Shown here piece by piece: positions 49,575-59,312 of a stretch of 64,000 nt of DNA. The notes beneath the pieces were generated by a model, which worked only from the letters and a program-made list of their open reading frames with translations, was not told where the DNA came from and did no database searches. The DNA comes from Salinisphaera sp. LB1 (GTDB lineage Bacteria; Pseudomonadota; Gammaproteobacteria; Nevskiales; Salinisphaeraceae). Location of the stretch: contig NZ_CP029488.1 in assembly GCF_003177035.1 (NCBI RefSeq), forward strand, positions 806,001 through 870,000. The letters are read 5' to 3'. The translations under genes were made by a program, and so were the position numbers. How positions within the stretch are numbered: the stretch's first letter is position 1; the number at the start of each line of letters is the position of its first letter.

Positions 49575-49996
49575 ACAAGCGAACGCAGCGGCTGACGCCA
49601 GCCGGGGAATACCAGGCGCAAGCTACGATCTCCAGGCCCGCGTGCCGTCGAAGCGCTGCCACCGACGCGGGTCGGGGCATGCGCGGCCTGCACGACACCG
49701 ATCGCAAACCGGCCATGCGACCGGCCAAGACCGGGCGTCATGGGCAGGCCGCCGGCATCACTGTTCATTCGGGATTATTCGACTCATCGGGAGAGGGCTT
49801 CCGTTTACGGGGGCTTTTCATACATCACACCGCGCGAACGGGTACGGCCCGGCACGGCATCTGGCACAAACCGTGCTTGAACCCAATCCGTGCAACGGCC
49901 ATCGCCAGGCCGATGGCCACAGGGGGCACGATCGGACGACCAACCGTTTTGCCTCGTCGTTCACCGCCCATGCGCAGACGTCAAAAAGGTAGCCTC
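49575..49996. other. Long gap between glnK and amtB carrying the amtB promoter
   Basis: 422 bp, unusually long for a glnK-amtB pair. The right part contains a sigma-54 promoter (49862-49877). The rest shows no gene or RNA that I can name; an upstream enhancer for NtrC may lie here. Confidence 0.5.
49862..49877 (+). promoter_or_regulatory. Sigma-54 promoter of the first amtB
   Basis: TGGCACAAACCGTGCT shows GG-N10-GC spacing with a perfect TGGCAC element, 119 bp before the amtB ATG. Confidence 0.8.
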
Positions 49997-51304
49997 ATGT
50001 CAACACGTCTCTTATTGAAATCCACCGGTTTCGGTCTCGCCGCGCTGGCGCTGCCGGGCGCGGCCATGGCTCAGGCGAGCACGCCCACACTCAACGCCGG
50101 CGACACCGCCTGGATGCTCACGGCCACGGCGCTGGTGCTGTTCATGACCATTCCGGGGCTGGCCCTGTTCTACGGCGGCATGGTGCGCGCCAAGAACTCG
50201 CTGTCCGTGCTCATGCAGTGCTTCGCCATCTGCTGCCTGGTCACGCTGATCTGGGCATTGTGGGGTTACAGCGTCGCCTTCGGCGGCAGCGGCACGATCT
50301 GGGGCGGTCTGTCCAAGGCCTTCATGTCGGGCGTCGGCGTGAGCAGTCTCTCCGGCACGATTCCCGAAACGGTATTTTCGACCTTTCAGTTGACCTTCGC
50401 CATCATCACGCCGGCCCTGATCGTCGGCGCTTTCGTCGAGCGCATGAAATTCTCGGCGATGCTGTGGTTCATCGGCCTGTGGGTGACCCTGGTCTATACC
50501 CCGATCGCACACTGGGTCTGGGGCGGCGGCTTCCTGGGCGGTCTCGGCGTGCAGGACTTCGCCGGCGGCACCGTGGTGCACATCAACGCCGGCGTGGCCG
50601 GCCTGGTCGCGGCCCTGATGCTGGGCAAGCGCAGCGGCTACCCCAAGACCATGATGCGCCCGCACAACCTGGGCTACACGCTGATGGGCGCCTCCATGCT
50701 GTGGGTCGGCTGGTTCGGCTTCAACGCCGGCAGTGAGCTGGCCGCCGACGGCACCGCCGGCATGGCGATGTTCGTGACCCAGCTGGCGACCGCGGTCGCA
50801 GCGCTCACCTGGATGTTCCTGGAGTGGGGCAGCCACGGCAAACCGAGCGTTCTGGGCATTTGCTCGGGCGCGGTCGCCGGCCTGGTGGCGATCACCCCGG
50901 CCTCGGGCTTCGTCGGCCCGATGGGCTCGATCGCAGTCGGTGTGGGTGGCGGCTTCTTTGCCTTCTACGCCGTGACTATGCTCAAGGGCAAACTCGGCTA
51001 CGACGATTCGCTGGACGCCTTCGGCGTACACGGGGTGGCCGGCATCGTCGGGGCCCTGCTCACCGGCATCTTCTCGGCCAAGAGCCTGGGCGGCGCCGGC
51101 CTGTCGGACAACGCCGGCGGCAGCATCATCACCCAGTTCGGCATTCAGGCAGCCGGCGTGGCGGTGACCATCATCTACTGCGCCATCATGACCGCGATCA
51201 TCCTGGCGGTCGTCAAGGCCGTCATTGGCCTGCGCGTGGACGCCGAGTCCGAAGAAGCGGGTCTGGATCTGTCGCTGCACGACGAACGGGCCTACGACCT
51301 GTAG
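49997..51304 (+). CDS. amtB: Ammonium transporter (first copy)
   Basis: 435-aa Amt/Rh channel. A signal-like N-terminus (STGFGLAALALPGAAMAQ) is followed by eleven predicted helices: TAWMLTATALVLFMTIPGLA, ALFYGGMVRAKNSLSVLMQC, and later AGGTVVHINAGVAGLVAALM (pore His) and LGYDDSLDAFGVHGVAGIVG (second pore His). The C-terminal tail ESEEAGLDLSLHDERAYDL is the AmtB region that contacts GlnK. Preceded by a sigma-54 promoter and closed by a strong terminator. Confidence 0.96.
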   Translation: MSTRLLLKSTGFGLAALALPGAAMAQASTPTLNAGDTAWMLTATALVLFMTIPGLALFYGGMVRAKNSLSVLMQCFAICCLVTLIWALWGYSVAFGGSGTIWGGLSKAFMSGVGVSSLSGTIPETVFSTFQLTFAIITPALIVGAFVERMKFSAMLWFIGLWVTLVYTPIAHWVWGGGFLGGLGVQDFAGGTVVHINAGVAGLVAALMLGKRSGYPKTMMRPHNLGYTLMGASMLWVGWFGFNAGSELAADGTAGMAMFVTQLATAVAALTWMFLEWGSHGKPSVLGICSGAVAGLVAITPASGFVGPMGSIAVGVGGGFFAFYAVTMLKGKLGYDDSLDAFGVHGVAGIVGALLTGIFSAKSLGGAGLSDNAGGSIITQFGIQAAGVAVTIIYCAIMTAIILAVVKAVIGLRVDAESEEAGLDLSLHDERAYDL

Positions 51305-51327
51305 CGCGCATCGCCGCCGTCGACACG

Positions 51328-51351
51328 GGGCGCCTTCGGGCGCCCTTTTTT
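51328..51351 (+). terminator. Terminator between the two amtB genes
   Basis: Stem GGGCGCC / GGCGCCC with a TTCG tetraloop followed by six T. Confidence 0.9.
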
Positions 51352-51422
51352 CGTGCCGGCGATTGGAGGACGGCAGCCGGGCACGGCTATACTCCGGTGC
51401 TCCGCCTGCAACCGCACCGAAA

Positions 51423-52757
51423 ATGAGCGCTATTTCGATACGTCGCCGTGCCTCGGCCCTTTTGTTGTGCGCCGGGCTGATCGCCAGCCCTGCCGTCTGG
51501 GCGGCCCCCGCTTCCGCCACGTTCGACAAGGCCGACACGGCCTGGATGATGATGGCCACGGCGCTGGTGCTGTTCATGACGCTGCCCGGGCTGGCGCTGT
51601 TTTACGGTGGTCTGGTGCGCGTACGCAACGTGCTGTCCGTGCTCATGCAGTGCTTCGCGATCTGTGCCCTGGCGTCCCTGCTCTGGTTCTTTGTCGGCTA
51701 CAGCCTGGCGTTTTCGGGCCATGGCCTGTTCATCGGCAATCTGGGCCGGATCGGCCTGGCCGGCATCACGCCGAACGACGTGACCGGCACGATTCCGAGC
51801 CTGCTGTTCGTGCTCTATCAGATGACGTTCGCGGTGATCACCCCGGCGCTCATCATTGGCGGTTTCGCCGAACGGCTGCGGTTTTCCGCCCTGCTCTGGT
51901 TTTCCGGCCTGTGGCTGCTGCTGGTCTATGTCCCGGTGGTGCACTGGATCTGGGGCGGAGGCTGGCTCGGCCGGCTCGGCATGCTCGATTTCGCCGGCGG
52001 TACCGTGGTGCATATCACGGCCGGCGTGGCCGCGCTCATGGCCGCGCTCGTACTCGGCCCGCGCAACGGGTTCCAGAAGCGCCCCATGGCGCCGCACAAC
52101 CTCACCATGACCGTCTCCGGCGCCGGCATGCTGTGGGTCGGATGGTTCGGCTTCAACGGCGGCAGCGCGCTCGCCGTGGACGGCCAGGCGGTCAGCGCCA
52201 TGCTGGTCACTCACCTGGCGGCCGCCGCCGGCTGCATCGCGTGGATTTCCGCGGAATGGATTCGTTTCGGCAAGCCGAGCGTACTCGGCATCGTCACCGG
52301 CATGGTGGCCGGGCTCGGCACGATCACCCCGGCCGCCGGTTACGTCGGCCCGGCCGCGGCGATCCTGATCGGCCTGGCCGGCGGGATCGTCTGCTTCGCC
52401 GCCACGATGTTCGTCGAACGCGTGCTGCATATCGATGATTCGCTGGACGTGTTTCCGGTCCACGGCGTCGGCGGCATGCTCGGCACACTCGCGGCCGGCG
52501 TGTTCGCAGCAACCGGCCTCGGGCCGTTGTCCGGCTACGGCCTGGCCGACGGCATGCCGGGCATCGCCGCCCAGTTCGGCGTGCAGTTGCTCGGCGTGGT
52601 GACGGTATTGATTTACACCGCCGCACTCACCTGGGGGCTGCTCAAGCTGGTCGACAGCATGGTTGGCCTGCGTATCGGGCCCGACGACGAGGATATCGGT
52701 CTGGATATCATCGAACATGAAGAACGCGGCTATGATCTGCAGAGCAGCGGCATGTAG
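51423..52757 (+). CDS. amtB: Ammonium transporter (second copy)
   Basis: 444-aa second Amt channel, related to but distinct from the first. Signal-like N-terminus (ASALLLCAGLIASPAVWAAP), TAWMMMATALVLFMTLPGLA, ALFYGGLVRVRNVLSVLMQC, FAGGTVVHITAGVAALMAAL (pore His), IDDSLDVFPVHGVGGMLG (pore His), and the C-terminal DDEDIGLDIIEHEERGYDL tail. No GG-N10-GC promoter is seen; TATACT at 51389-51394 could be a -10. The second glnK follows after 32 bp in the same transcript. The start is ATG 51423. Confidence 0.95.
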   Translation: MSAISIRRRASALLLCAGLIASPAVWAAPASATFDKADTAWMMMATALVLFMTLPGLALFYGGLVRVRNVLSVLMQCFAICALASLLWFFVGYSLAFSGHGLFIGNLGRIGLAGITPNDVTGTIPSLLFVLYQMTFAVITPALIIGGFAERLRFSALLWFSGLWLLLVYVPVVHWIWGGGWLGRLGMLDFAGGTVVHITAGVAALMAALVLGPRNGFQKRPMAPHNLTMTVSGAGMLWVGWFGFNGGSALAVDGQAVSAMLVTHLAAAAGCIAWISAEWIRFGKPSVLGIVTGMVAGLGTITPAAGYVGPAAAILIGLAGGIVCFAATMFVERVLHIDDSLDVFPVHGVGGMLGTLAAGVFAATGLGPLSGYGLADGMPGIAAQFGVQLLGVVTVLIYTAALTWGLLKLVDSMVGLRIGPDDEDIGLDIIEHEERGYDLQSSGM

Positions 52758-52789
52758 ACTCGATCACAAGACATTGAGGAGAACACGAG

Positions 52790-53128
52790 ATGAAAATGGT
52801 CACCGCGGTCATCAAGCCGTTTCGCATGGACGACGTCCGTGAGGCGCTCGCCGAAGTCGGCGTTCACGGTACGACGATGAGCGAAGTGCGCGGCTTCGGC
52901 CGGCAGAAAGGCCATACCGAGCTGTATCGCGGCGCGGAATATGCGGTCGACTTCCTGCCCAAGGTCAAGCTGGAGGTCGCAGTCGACGAAGACCGGCTCG
53001 ACGCGGTGGTCGATGCCATCATCGGTGCGGCCAAGACCGGCCAGATCGGCGACGGCAAGATCTTCGTGCACGATCTGGAACAGGTGGTGCGCATCCGTAC
53101 CGGCGAAACCGACAGCGACGCGATTTAG
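52790..53128 (+). CDS. glnK: Nitrogen regulatory PII protein (second copy)
   Basis: 112-aa PII protein, with the T-loop Tyr51 ([18 protein letters not shown]) intact and the C-terminal GKIFVHDLEQVVRIRTGETD. Compared with the first copy it differs mainly in the region between T-loop and C-loop (VDEDRLDAVVDAIIGAAKTG). GAGGAG lies before the ATG. Coupled to the second amtB by 32 bp, it is its likely dedicated plug. Confidence 0.95.
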   Translation: MKMVTAVIKPFRMDDVREALAEVGVHGTTMSEVRGFGRQKGHTELYRGAEYAVDFLPKVKLEVAVDEDRLDAVVDAIIGAAKTGQIGDGKIFVHDLEQVVRIRTGETDSDAI

Positions 53129-53284
53129 GCTCGACACCGCCGCTTCACGCGGTCGCCTTGGGGCGAGATGAGTTGACGGCCTGTGCCGGACTCGCGGTCG
53201 GCATGGCGCGCCCCAGCGCATAACCGGTGGCGGGCGCGCTCTCGAGCCGGATGAAGACACGCTCCTCGCCCGGCCGCGCCCGTG

Positions 53285-54301
53285 TTAGCCGGTTTCCCCG
53301 ACCGGGCTATCCTCGGCGACCGGCTCGAAGCCGGGCAAGCGGCCACGAAAATAGCTCGGAATCCGTTCCTCGAGCCAGTAGACGGGCGTGCCGAGGCGGC
53401 CACCCGAGACAAAGCCGACATGCCCGCCGTGTGCCGACAGCTCGAGACGGATCGCGTCGGACAGCTCGTCGGCCCGCGGTACGACGTCGGGCGTCATGAA
53501 AGGGTCGTCGCGCGCATGCAGGACCAGGGTTGGCGTGCGAATATGTTTGAGAAACCCCCGGCTACTGGCACGCGCGTAGTAGTCCTGCGCGTCGGCGAAG
53601 CCGTTCAACGGCGCGGTGATGGCGTTATCGAAACTCGGGAAATCGCGCAGCTCGCGCAGATCCGGCAACGGCCGATCGATGATGCCGGCCCGTACCTTGG
53701 CTTCCACGATTTCGCGCATGCCGTTGATCAGATGCGTCTGATACAGTCGGGAAAATCCGTGTTGTATCGCGTGGGCACAGATTTCGAGATCGTAGGGCAC
53801 CGATACCGCGACCGCGCACGATAACGGCGCATCGCCCCCCTGCTCGCCCAGATACTTCAGCAATACGTTGCCACCGAGGGAATACCCCACCGCGCCCAAC
53901 GGCGCGCGCGGGTAGCGTTCGCGCAGCCGCGCCAGTACGGTGGTCAGATCCCCGGTTTCGCCCGAATGATAGGAACGCGACAACCGGTTGGGCTGCGCCG
54001 CGCCGCGAAAATGCATGAGCACACCCCGCGCGCCGTGTGCGGCCACCTGGCGCAGCAGGCCACGGGCATATTTGGATTCGATCGATCCGTTCAGCCCGTG
54101 CAACACCACGACCAGCGGCGCATCCGCGGCCAGATCGGCCTCGGGCAGCCAGGACAGATCGATGAAGTCGCCGTCCTCCAGCTCGAGTCGTTCGGGCACA
54201 ACCGTCAGTGGCGGCCGGGCCCGAATCTGCGACGCGAACAGGGTCTGCGCGTGGGGATTGCGCAGCCAGAACGCCGGTTTGAACTCACTCGTTGTCAGCA
54301 T
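53285..54301 (-). CDS. YheT-like alpha/beta hydrolase
   Basis: 338-aa hydrolase of the AB_hydrolase_4/YheT group. FKPAFWLRNPHAQTLFASQI is the typical YheT opening, VVVLHGLNGSIESKYARGLL the oxyanion region, GAVGYSLGGNVLLKYLGEQG the nucleophile elbow, HARDDPFM the Asp, and SAHGGHVGFVSG the His. Substrate is unknown, possibly short or medium esters. A GTG at 54322 could also start the gene. Confidence 0.85.
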   Translation of the reverse strand: MLTTSEFKPAFWLRNPHAQTLFASQIRARPPLTVVPERLELEDGDFIDLSWLPEADLAADAPLVVVLHGLNGSIESKYARGLLRQVAAHGARGVLMHFRGAAQPNRLSRSYHSGETGDLTTVLARLRERYPRAPLGAVGYSLGGNVLLKYLGEQGGDAPLSCAVAVSVPYDLEICAHAIQHGFSRLYQTHLINGMREIVEAKVRAGIIDRPLPDLRELRDFPSFDNAITAPLNGFADAQDYYARASSRGFLKHIRTPTLVLHARDDPFMTPDVVPRADELSDAIRLELSAHGGHVGFVSGGRLGTPVYWLEERIPSYFRGRLPGFEPVAEDSPVGETG

Positions 54302-54420
54302 GAGCACTGGGCCGATCGGCACCGGCCGGTATTGAAACGAAAACCGGGCCCGCCGGTTCCGGCGGCCCGCACCACGGTGTCATCGCGCGGCGCGACCAAA
54401 CCATATGGTGCATTTTACAC

Positions 54421-55131
54421 TTAATTTTGCTGCAGGGCGGGGGCCAGATAATGCGGCCCCAAATGCCGCATCTGACGCAGAATCCATGCCTTTCGCCGGG
54501 TCAGGTAGCGCCCGGGGTGGGCCGCATCGTACTTGTCCGGCGCCGGGAGCACCGCCGCCAATGCTGCGCATTCACCACGCGACAGCTTTGCTGCCGGGGT
54601 GTGAAACAATTGTTGCGCGGCCGCCTGCACGCCGAAGGCCGTATCGCTGAACTGCGCGATGTTGAGATAGACCGCCAGCACACGGCGCTTGGACCAGAGC
54701 AGATCCATCCAGACGGTGATGTAGGCCTCGATGGCCTTGCGGATATAGCTCTTGGCCGGCCACAGGAACAGATTCTTGGCCGTCTGCTGGGTGATCGTGC
54801 TGGCGCCGCGAACCACACCGCCGTCGGCGTTGTGCTTGAGAGCTCGCGCAATCGACGACCAGACGAACCCGTGATTCGTGGGAAAGGTCTGGTCCTCGCC
54901 GGCCACCGCGGCCAGCGGCATGCAGGCCGCGATCCGATCGAGACCGACCCACTGGTGCCTGATCGTCCGGCCGGGGTGGCGGTCGTGAAGCTCCGCCGCC
55001 TTGCGCGTCATGAAGGCGCTCGCGGGCGGATGGATCACCCGGAACACCAGCAGCACCGCCGCCGGCGCCAGCGCGACCACGACGGCGATGATCGCGATGT
55101 CGCGAAACGGGCGTTTAAGCAGAAACCTCAA
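54421..55131 (-). CDS. mtgA: Monofunctional biosynthetic peptidoglycan transglycosylase
   Basis: 236-aa inner-membrane glycosyltransferase (GT51) that polymerises lipid II. A membrane anchor (IIAVVVALAPAAVLLVFRVI) is followed by the catalytic core: AVAGEDQTFPTNHGFVWSSI (catalytic Glu), GASTITQQTAKNLFLWPAKS, and KRRVLAVYLNIAQFSDTAFG with the second Glu-site region. The last conserved EN(A)E seen in E. coli reads NIAQFSD here, a common variation. Its ATG overlaps the stop of the upstream SYLF gene (ATGA). Confidence 0.93.
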   Translation of the reverse strand: MRFLLKRPFRDIAIIAVVVALAPAAVLLVFRVIHPPASAFMTRKAAELHDRHPGRTIRHQWVGLDRIAACMPLAAVAGEDQTFPTNHGFVWSSIARALKHNADGGVVRGASTITQQTAKNLFLWPAKSYIRKAIEAYITVWMDLLWSKRRVLAVYLNIAQFSDTAFGVQAAAQQLFHTPAAKLSRGECAALAAVLPAPDKYDAAHPGRYLTRRKAWILRQMRHLGPHYLAPALQQN

Positions 55132-56156
55132 TAGCCCTGGCTGCCCGCACTGCCAGTCTGCTGGCCGTTGTTGTTGGCAGCGCTACCGCTATTGCCGGAG
55201 CCGCCGTAGGTGCCGCTGCTGTAATCCGATGTGCCGTCGGCGTTGTTACCGCCGCTGCCACCGCCATTCTGCTGCACGGTGACGCCGCTGTTCGAGCCGC
55301 CATTGTACGGCTTGGTCTGGCCGTAGCCCTGCGCGCCCTGATTCGACTGGGCACCGGCCGCATCGTTGCTTGCCGCACCGTTATCGCCGCTGTCGCCGCC
55401 CTGGCTGTTACTGTTGTTGGCGCCGCCGACATGGGCGTCGTAGTGAAAGTGGTCGCTTGACGGCGGCATGTACTGGTTGAGCGTATACACGAAGCGCTGG
55501 CCCGACTTCGGAAGATTGCCGCTATCGCGCGTGAGCAGCGTGCGGGCGGAGATGCCGCTCTGGTTGTAGTACAACCAGTTCCAGTCTTTCTTGATGCCGA
55601 TGTGTGCGCCGCTGAGCGACACGCCGCCGAACAGGCCGCGCGAACGCGAGTAGGAATACACTTCGGCGTTGAAATCGCCGTTGGTGGCTGCGCCCACCTT
55701 GCGACCGATCGGGCCGGCGGCCACCGAAGCATCCGCACCGAGGCTGAACTGGCCGTTGGCAAGCTGGCTGATGCTGCGCTGCGTCTTGAACACCAGGATA
55801 ATGTCGGTCGAGGACACGCCGGCCTGAAAACCGACCGAGCCGCCGGACAGGCTGATGAAGGTCGGATCCGACCACTTGCCGTCCGCGGTGCGCACCGAAA
55901 GCACGCCGTCGCCGTGTTCACCAGCGCCGATGAAACCGATCTTGAGCACGCTCGGGATCACGGCGATACCGTAGGCCTGGCGCAGCAGCGCCGACGGGAT
56001 CTTGTTCTCCGGAATGTTGACGAACTGCTGGAGCACGCTGGTCGCATCGTCCATCTTCTGGGCGGGCTTGCTGCTGGCGATCGCGGCGCTGCTGGTCGTC
56101 AGACCACCGACGATCATGAGCATCAGGCCGGCCAGTACGGTCATCCATCGTTTCAT
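55128..56156 (-). CDS. Exported SYLF/YSC84-domain protein with low-complexity tail
   Basis: 342-aa exported protein. Signal peptide (WMTVLAGLMLMIVGGLTTSS), then a SYLF (lipid-binding) domain about residues 35-235: IPSALLRQAYGIAVIPSVLK, GFIGAGEHGDGVLSVR, GGSVGFQAGVSSTDIILVFK. The final roughly 100 residues are almost entirely Gly, Asn, Ser, Gln, Ala and Tyr, for example YNGGSNSGVTVQQNGGGSGG. ATG 56156 sits 10 bases after AAGGGA. Translationally coupled to mtgA, which suggests an envelope role. Confidence 0.87.
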   Translation of the reverse strand: MKRWMTVLAGLMLMIVGGLTTSSAAIASSKPAQKMDDATSVLQQFVNIPENKIPSALLRQAYGIAVIPSVLKIGFIGAGEHGDGVLSVRTADGKWSDPTFISLSGGSVGFQAGVSSTDIILVFKTQRSISQLANGQFSLGADASVAAGPIGRKVGAATNGDFNAEVYSYSRSRGLFGGVSLSGAHIGIKKDWNWLYYNQSGISARTLLTRDSGNLPKSGQRFVYTLNQYMPPSSDHFHYDAHVGGANNSNSQGGDSGDNGAASNDAAGAQSNQGAQGYGQTKPYNGGSNSGVTVQQNGGGSGGNNADGTSDYSSGTYGGSGNSGSAANNNGQQTGSAGSQGY

Positions 56157-56290
56157 GTGGGTCATTCCCTTGTAAGGCGCGAACCGCCGCGCGGTTCGCT
56201 GGATCGGGTGGCCGGTTGCGCCGTACCACAGTCTATTGCCTGGGACCACGGCCAACGACAAGGGTTCATGACCTGCCGGGCGATGGTCCG

Positions 56291-58390
56291 CTACCCCGGT
56301 CCCTCCATGAGACGCTTCTGCACGGACACCACGGGCTCGTCGGCCGCTGGCCGCACCTGTGTATAGCGTCCGTTCTCGCCCAGCTGCCAAGCACCGCTGT
56401 TGTCGGCGAGGTAAAGCCCCAGCTCGCGCACCACACGATCATATAACGGGCGCGAGGTCACGGGAAAGCAGATCTCGACCCGACGAAAGAAATTGCGATC
56501 CATCCAGTCGGCGCTGGACATGTACAACTCGGGATCGCCGTCGCCGGCGAAATGGAACACACGCGTGTGCTCCAGGAACCGCCCCACGATCGAGCGCACG
56601 CGGATGTTTTCCGACACCCCCTCGACGCCCGGACGCAGGCAGCAGATGCCGCGCACGATCAGATCGATCTGCACGCCGGCCACCGATGCCGCATACAGCG
56701 CCCGGATCACCGCCGGCTCGACCAGCGAGTTCATCTTGGCCACGATCCAGGCCGGCCGGCCGGCAGCCGCGGCCTCGGCTTCTCGGCCGATCTTGGCGAC
56801 GATGGCATCGTGCATCCGGAAGGGCGCATCGACGATCCGCTCCAGCCCGCTGACCTTGCCCAGGCTGGTGAGCTGCAGAAAGATCTCGTGTACGTCGTTG
56901 CCGAGCGCGTGATCGCAGGACATCAGACCGTAGTCGGTGTACAGCCGCGCGGTCTTGGGATGGTAGTTGCCGGTGCCGACATGCACGTAGTTGTGCAGGC
57001 CGTCGGGTTCCCGGCGCACGATCAGCGTCATCTTGGCGTGGGTCTTGTAACCGACCACGCCATACACGACATGCGCGCCGGCCGCCTGCAGCCGGTTGGC
57101 GAGCTCGATATTGTCGGCCTCGTCGAAGCGCGCCCGGAGTTCGACCACCACGGTGACTTCCTTGCCCGCGCGCGCGGCCTCGACCAGCGCATCCACCACC
57201 GCCGAATCCGGCCCGGTGCGATACAGCGTCTGCTTGATCGCCAGCACTTTGGGGTCGGAGCCGGCCCGGCGCACGAAATCGATCACCGGCAGGAAGGAAT
57301 CGAACGGGTGGTGCAGCAGCACGTCGCCCGCGCGGATCTCGGCAAATAGATCGCCCGACGGCGACAGTGCGTTGGGCAGCCGCGGCGTGAAGGCGGGATA
57401 TTTCAGATCCGGCCGATCGACCGTGCCCTGCAACGACAGCAGGCGATTGACGTTGACCGGGCCATTGACCTGATACAAATCCTCGCGCGTGAGCAGGAAC
57501 CGTGCGAGCAGATAATCCGACAGCTCCTGCGGGCAGTTGTGCGCCACTTCCAGGCGCACGCAGTCACCGTAGCGGCGCCCCGGCAACTCGCCTTCCACCG
57601 CGCGCAGCAGATCGTCGACCTCTTCCTCATCCACATACAGATCGGAATTGCGGGTCACGCGGAACTGGTAGCAGCCATCGGCGCGCATGCTGGGGAACAG
57701 ATCGCCGACATGCTCGTGGATGATCGACGACAAGAATACGAAATCGTGGGTTCCGCTGCCGGCGGCGTCGGCGGGCAGCTGAATGATGCGCGGCAGCGCA
57801 CGCGGCGCCTGAACCACGGCATGACGGATCTTGCGCCCGAAGGCATCGGTGCCGTCGAGCGCAACAATGAAGTTCAGCGATTTGTTGAGAATCCGCGGGA
57901 ACGGATGGGCCGGATCGAGCCCGATCGGGCTGATCACCGGCAGCAGCTCCTCCTCGAAGTACTCGGCCAGCCAGGCCCGCTGCTCCGGGTTCCATTCCGC
58001 GCGCCGCAGGAAACGGATGCCCTGGGCTTCCAGAGCCGGAATAATCTCGTCGTTGAGCGTGGCGTACTGCTTGTCCACCAGCGTGTGGGCCCGTTCGCTG
58101 ATTGCCCGCAGCACCTCGCTGGGCGTGCGGTTGTCGGCTTCGCTGGGCGTATCCAGAAGTTCCGCCTTCTGCTTGAGACCCGCCACCCGGACTTCGAAGA
58201 ACTCGTCCAGATTGGTGGACGAGATACACAGAAACTTCAGCCGCTCCAGCAGCGGCACCGACTCATCCTGCGCCTGCGCCAGCACGCGGTCGTTGAATTC
58301 GAGCAATGACAGCTCCCGGTTGATGAACAACTCGGGGGCCGCGAACGCGTCCGGCGCGGGTACGGTCGACGCATCGGCGGGTTCGGTCAT
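56291..58390 (-). CDS. ppk: Polyphosphate kinase 1
   Basis: 699-aa enzyme that makes inorganic polyphosphate from ATP. N-terminal ELFINRELSLLEFNDRVLAQ, the middle FDSFLPVIDFVRRAGSDPKV, the phosphorylated His region VGYKTHAKMTLIVRREPDGL and the second catalytic His in YVHVGTGNYHPKTARLYTDY are present. IRVRSIVGRFLEHTRVFHFA marks the C-terminal domain. ATG 58390 follows AGGAGA; the upstream frame to 58471 is not used. It is divergent from the PhzF gene. Confidence 0.96.
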   Translation of the reverse strand: MTEPADASTVPAPDAFAAPELFINRELSLLEFNDRVLAQAQDESVPLLERLKFLCISSTNLDEFFEVRVAGLKQKAELLDTPSEADNRTPSEVLRAISERAHTLVDKQYATLNDEIIPALEAQGIRFLRRAEWNPEQRAWLAEYFEEELLPVISPIGLDPAHPFPRILNKSLNFIVALDGTDAFGRKIRHAVVQAPRALPRIIQLPADAAGSGTHDFVFLSSIIHEHVGDLFPSMRADGCYQFRVTRNSDLYVDEEEVDDLLRAVEGELPGRRYGDCVRLEVAHNCPQELSDYLLARFLLTREDLYQVNGPVNVNRLLSLQGTVDRPDLKYPAFTPRLPNALSPSGDLFAEIRAGDVLLHHPFDSFLPVIDFVRRAGSDPKVLAIKQTLYRTGPDSAVVDALVEAARAGKEVTVVVELRARFDEADNIELANRLQAAGAHVVYGVVGYKTHAKMTLIVRREPDGLHNYVHVGTGNYHPKTARLYTDYGLMSCDHALGNDVHEIFLQLTSLGKVSGLERIVDAPFRMHDAIVAKIGREAEAAAAGRPAWIVAKMNSLVEPAVIRALYAASVAGVQIDLIVRGICCLRPGVEGVSENIRVRSIVGRFLEHTRVFHFAGDGDPELYMSSADWMDRNFFRRVEICFPVTSRPLYDRVVRELGLYLADNSGAWQLGENGRYTQVRPAADEPVVSVQKRLMEGPG

Positions 58391-58475
58391 GCGAAACTCT
58401 CCTGAAACGGATACGGCAGCTGGAATCGATACAGTGGCCCGAGCCACCACACACGCCACATTACATGACACCTCT

Positions 58476-59312
58476 ATGACAATCGGACGACAACCCCTGG
58501 CGTTTCATCAGGTGGATGCCTTCACCGATCGCGTATTCGCCGGCAACCCGGCGGCGGTCTACGTGCTCGACGCCTGGCCGGACGACGCCATACTCGCCGC
58601 GCTCGCCGCCGAGCACAATCTATCGGAGACGGCTTTCGTCGTCCCCGGGGCGCACGCGCGCCACGAGCTGCGCTGGTTCACGCCGACGCTCGAGGTCGAG
58701 CTCTGCGGCCATGCCACGCTCGCCAGCGCCCACGTGCTGCTCAGCGAACGGACCGGCCACGACGCGCCGCTGACGTTCGTCACCCGCTTCGCGGGCGAAC
58801 TCGGCGTCGACGCCCGCGACGGCCGGCTGTGGCTGGATCTGCCGGCTCGCCACGCAACCGCGGTCGAGCACGACATCGCCGAGGTTGCGACTGCGCTCGG
58901 CGGCCGGCCGATCGAATGGCAGGCCGCCACCAACTACCTGGCGGTATTCGAAACCGCCGCCGAAGTCGCAGCGCTGGCCCCGGACATGCGTGCCCTGGCC
59001 CGGCATTCGGCCCGGACCAATCTCGGCTTCATCGCCACCGCACCGGCCGACGATGGCGTGCACGATTTCGTTTCGCGCTTTTTCGCGCCGGGCCACGGCG
59101 TGGACGAAGATCCGGTCACCGGCTCGGCGCACTGCACGCTGGCGCCCTACTGGGCCGAACGCCTGGGCCGGACGGAACTGGCGGCACGCCAGATCTCGGC
59201 TCGCGGCGGCGAACTGCTCTGTCGCGTCGACGGCGATCGCGTGCATGTCGGCGGCCAGGCGGTGACATTCTGTTCCGGCACCACATACCTGCCCGAGGAC
59301 GGCGACTCATGA
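58476..59312 (+). CDS. PhzF-family isomerase-like protein
   Basis: 278-aa protein of the PhzF/diaminopimelate-epimerase fold. FHQVDAFTDRVFAGNPAAVY is the family opening; HNLSETAFVV contains the catalytic Glu, and later FTPTLEVELCGHATLASAHV and GVDEDPVTGSAHCTLAPYW are hallmark blocks. Enzymatic role of such stand-alone members is usually unknown; phenazine genes are absent here. Its stop overlaps the ATG of the next gene. Confidence 0.9.
   Translation: MTIGRQPLAFHQVDAFTDRVFAGNPAAVYVLDAWPDDAILAALAAEHNLSETAFVVPGAHARHELRWFTPTLEVELCGHATLASAHVLLSERTGHDAPLTFVTRFAGELGVDARDGRLWLDLPARHATAVEHDIAEVATALGGRPIEWQAATNYLAVFETAAEVAALAPDMRALARHSARTNLGFIATAPADDGVHDFVSRFFAPGHGVDEDPVTGSAHCTLAPYWAERLGRTELAARQISARGGELLCRVDGDRVHVGGQAVTFCSGTTYLPEDGDS

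Noticed and set aside
51361-51422. Sigma-54 promoter before the second amtB
   Set aside because: GGGCAC is present at 51379-51384, but no GC follows at the required 10-base spacing.
50012-51577. 521-aa minus-strand ORF opposite amtB
   Set aside because: Antisense shadow of the first amtB with no recognisable domain.
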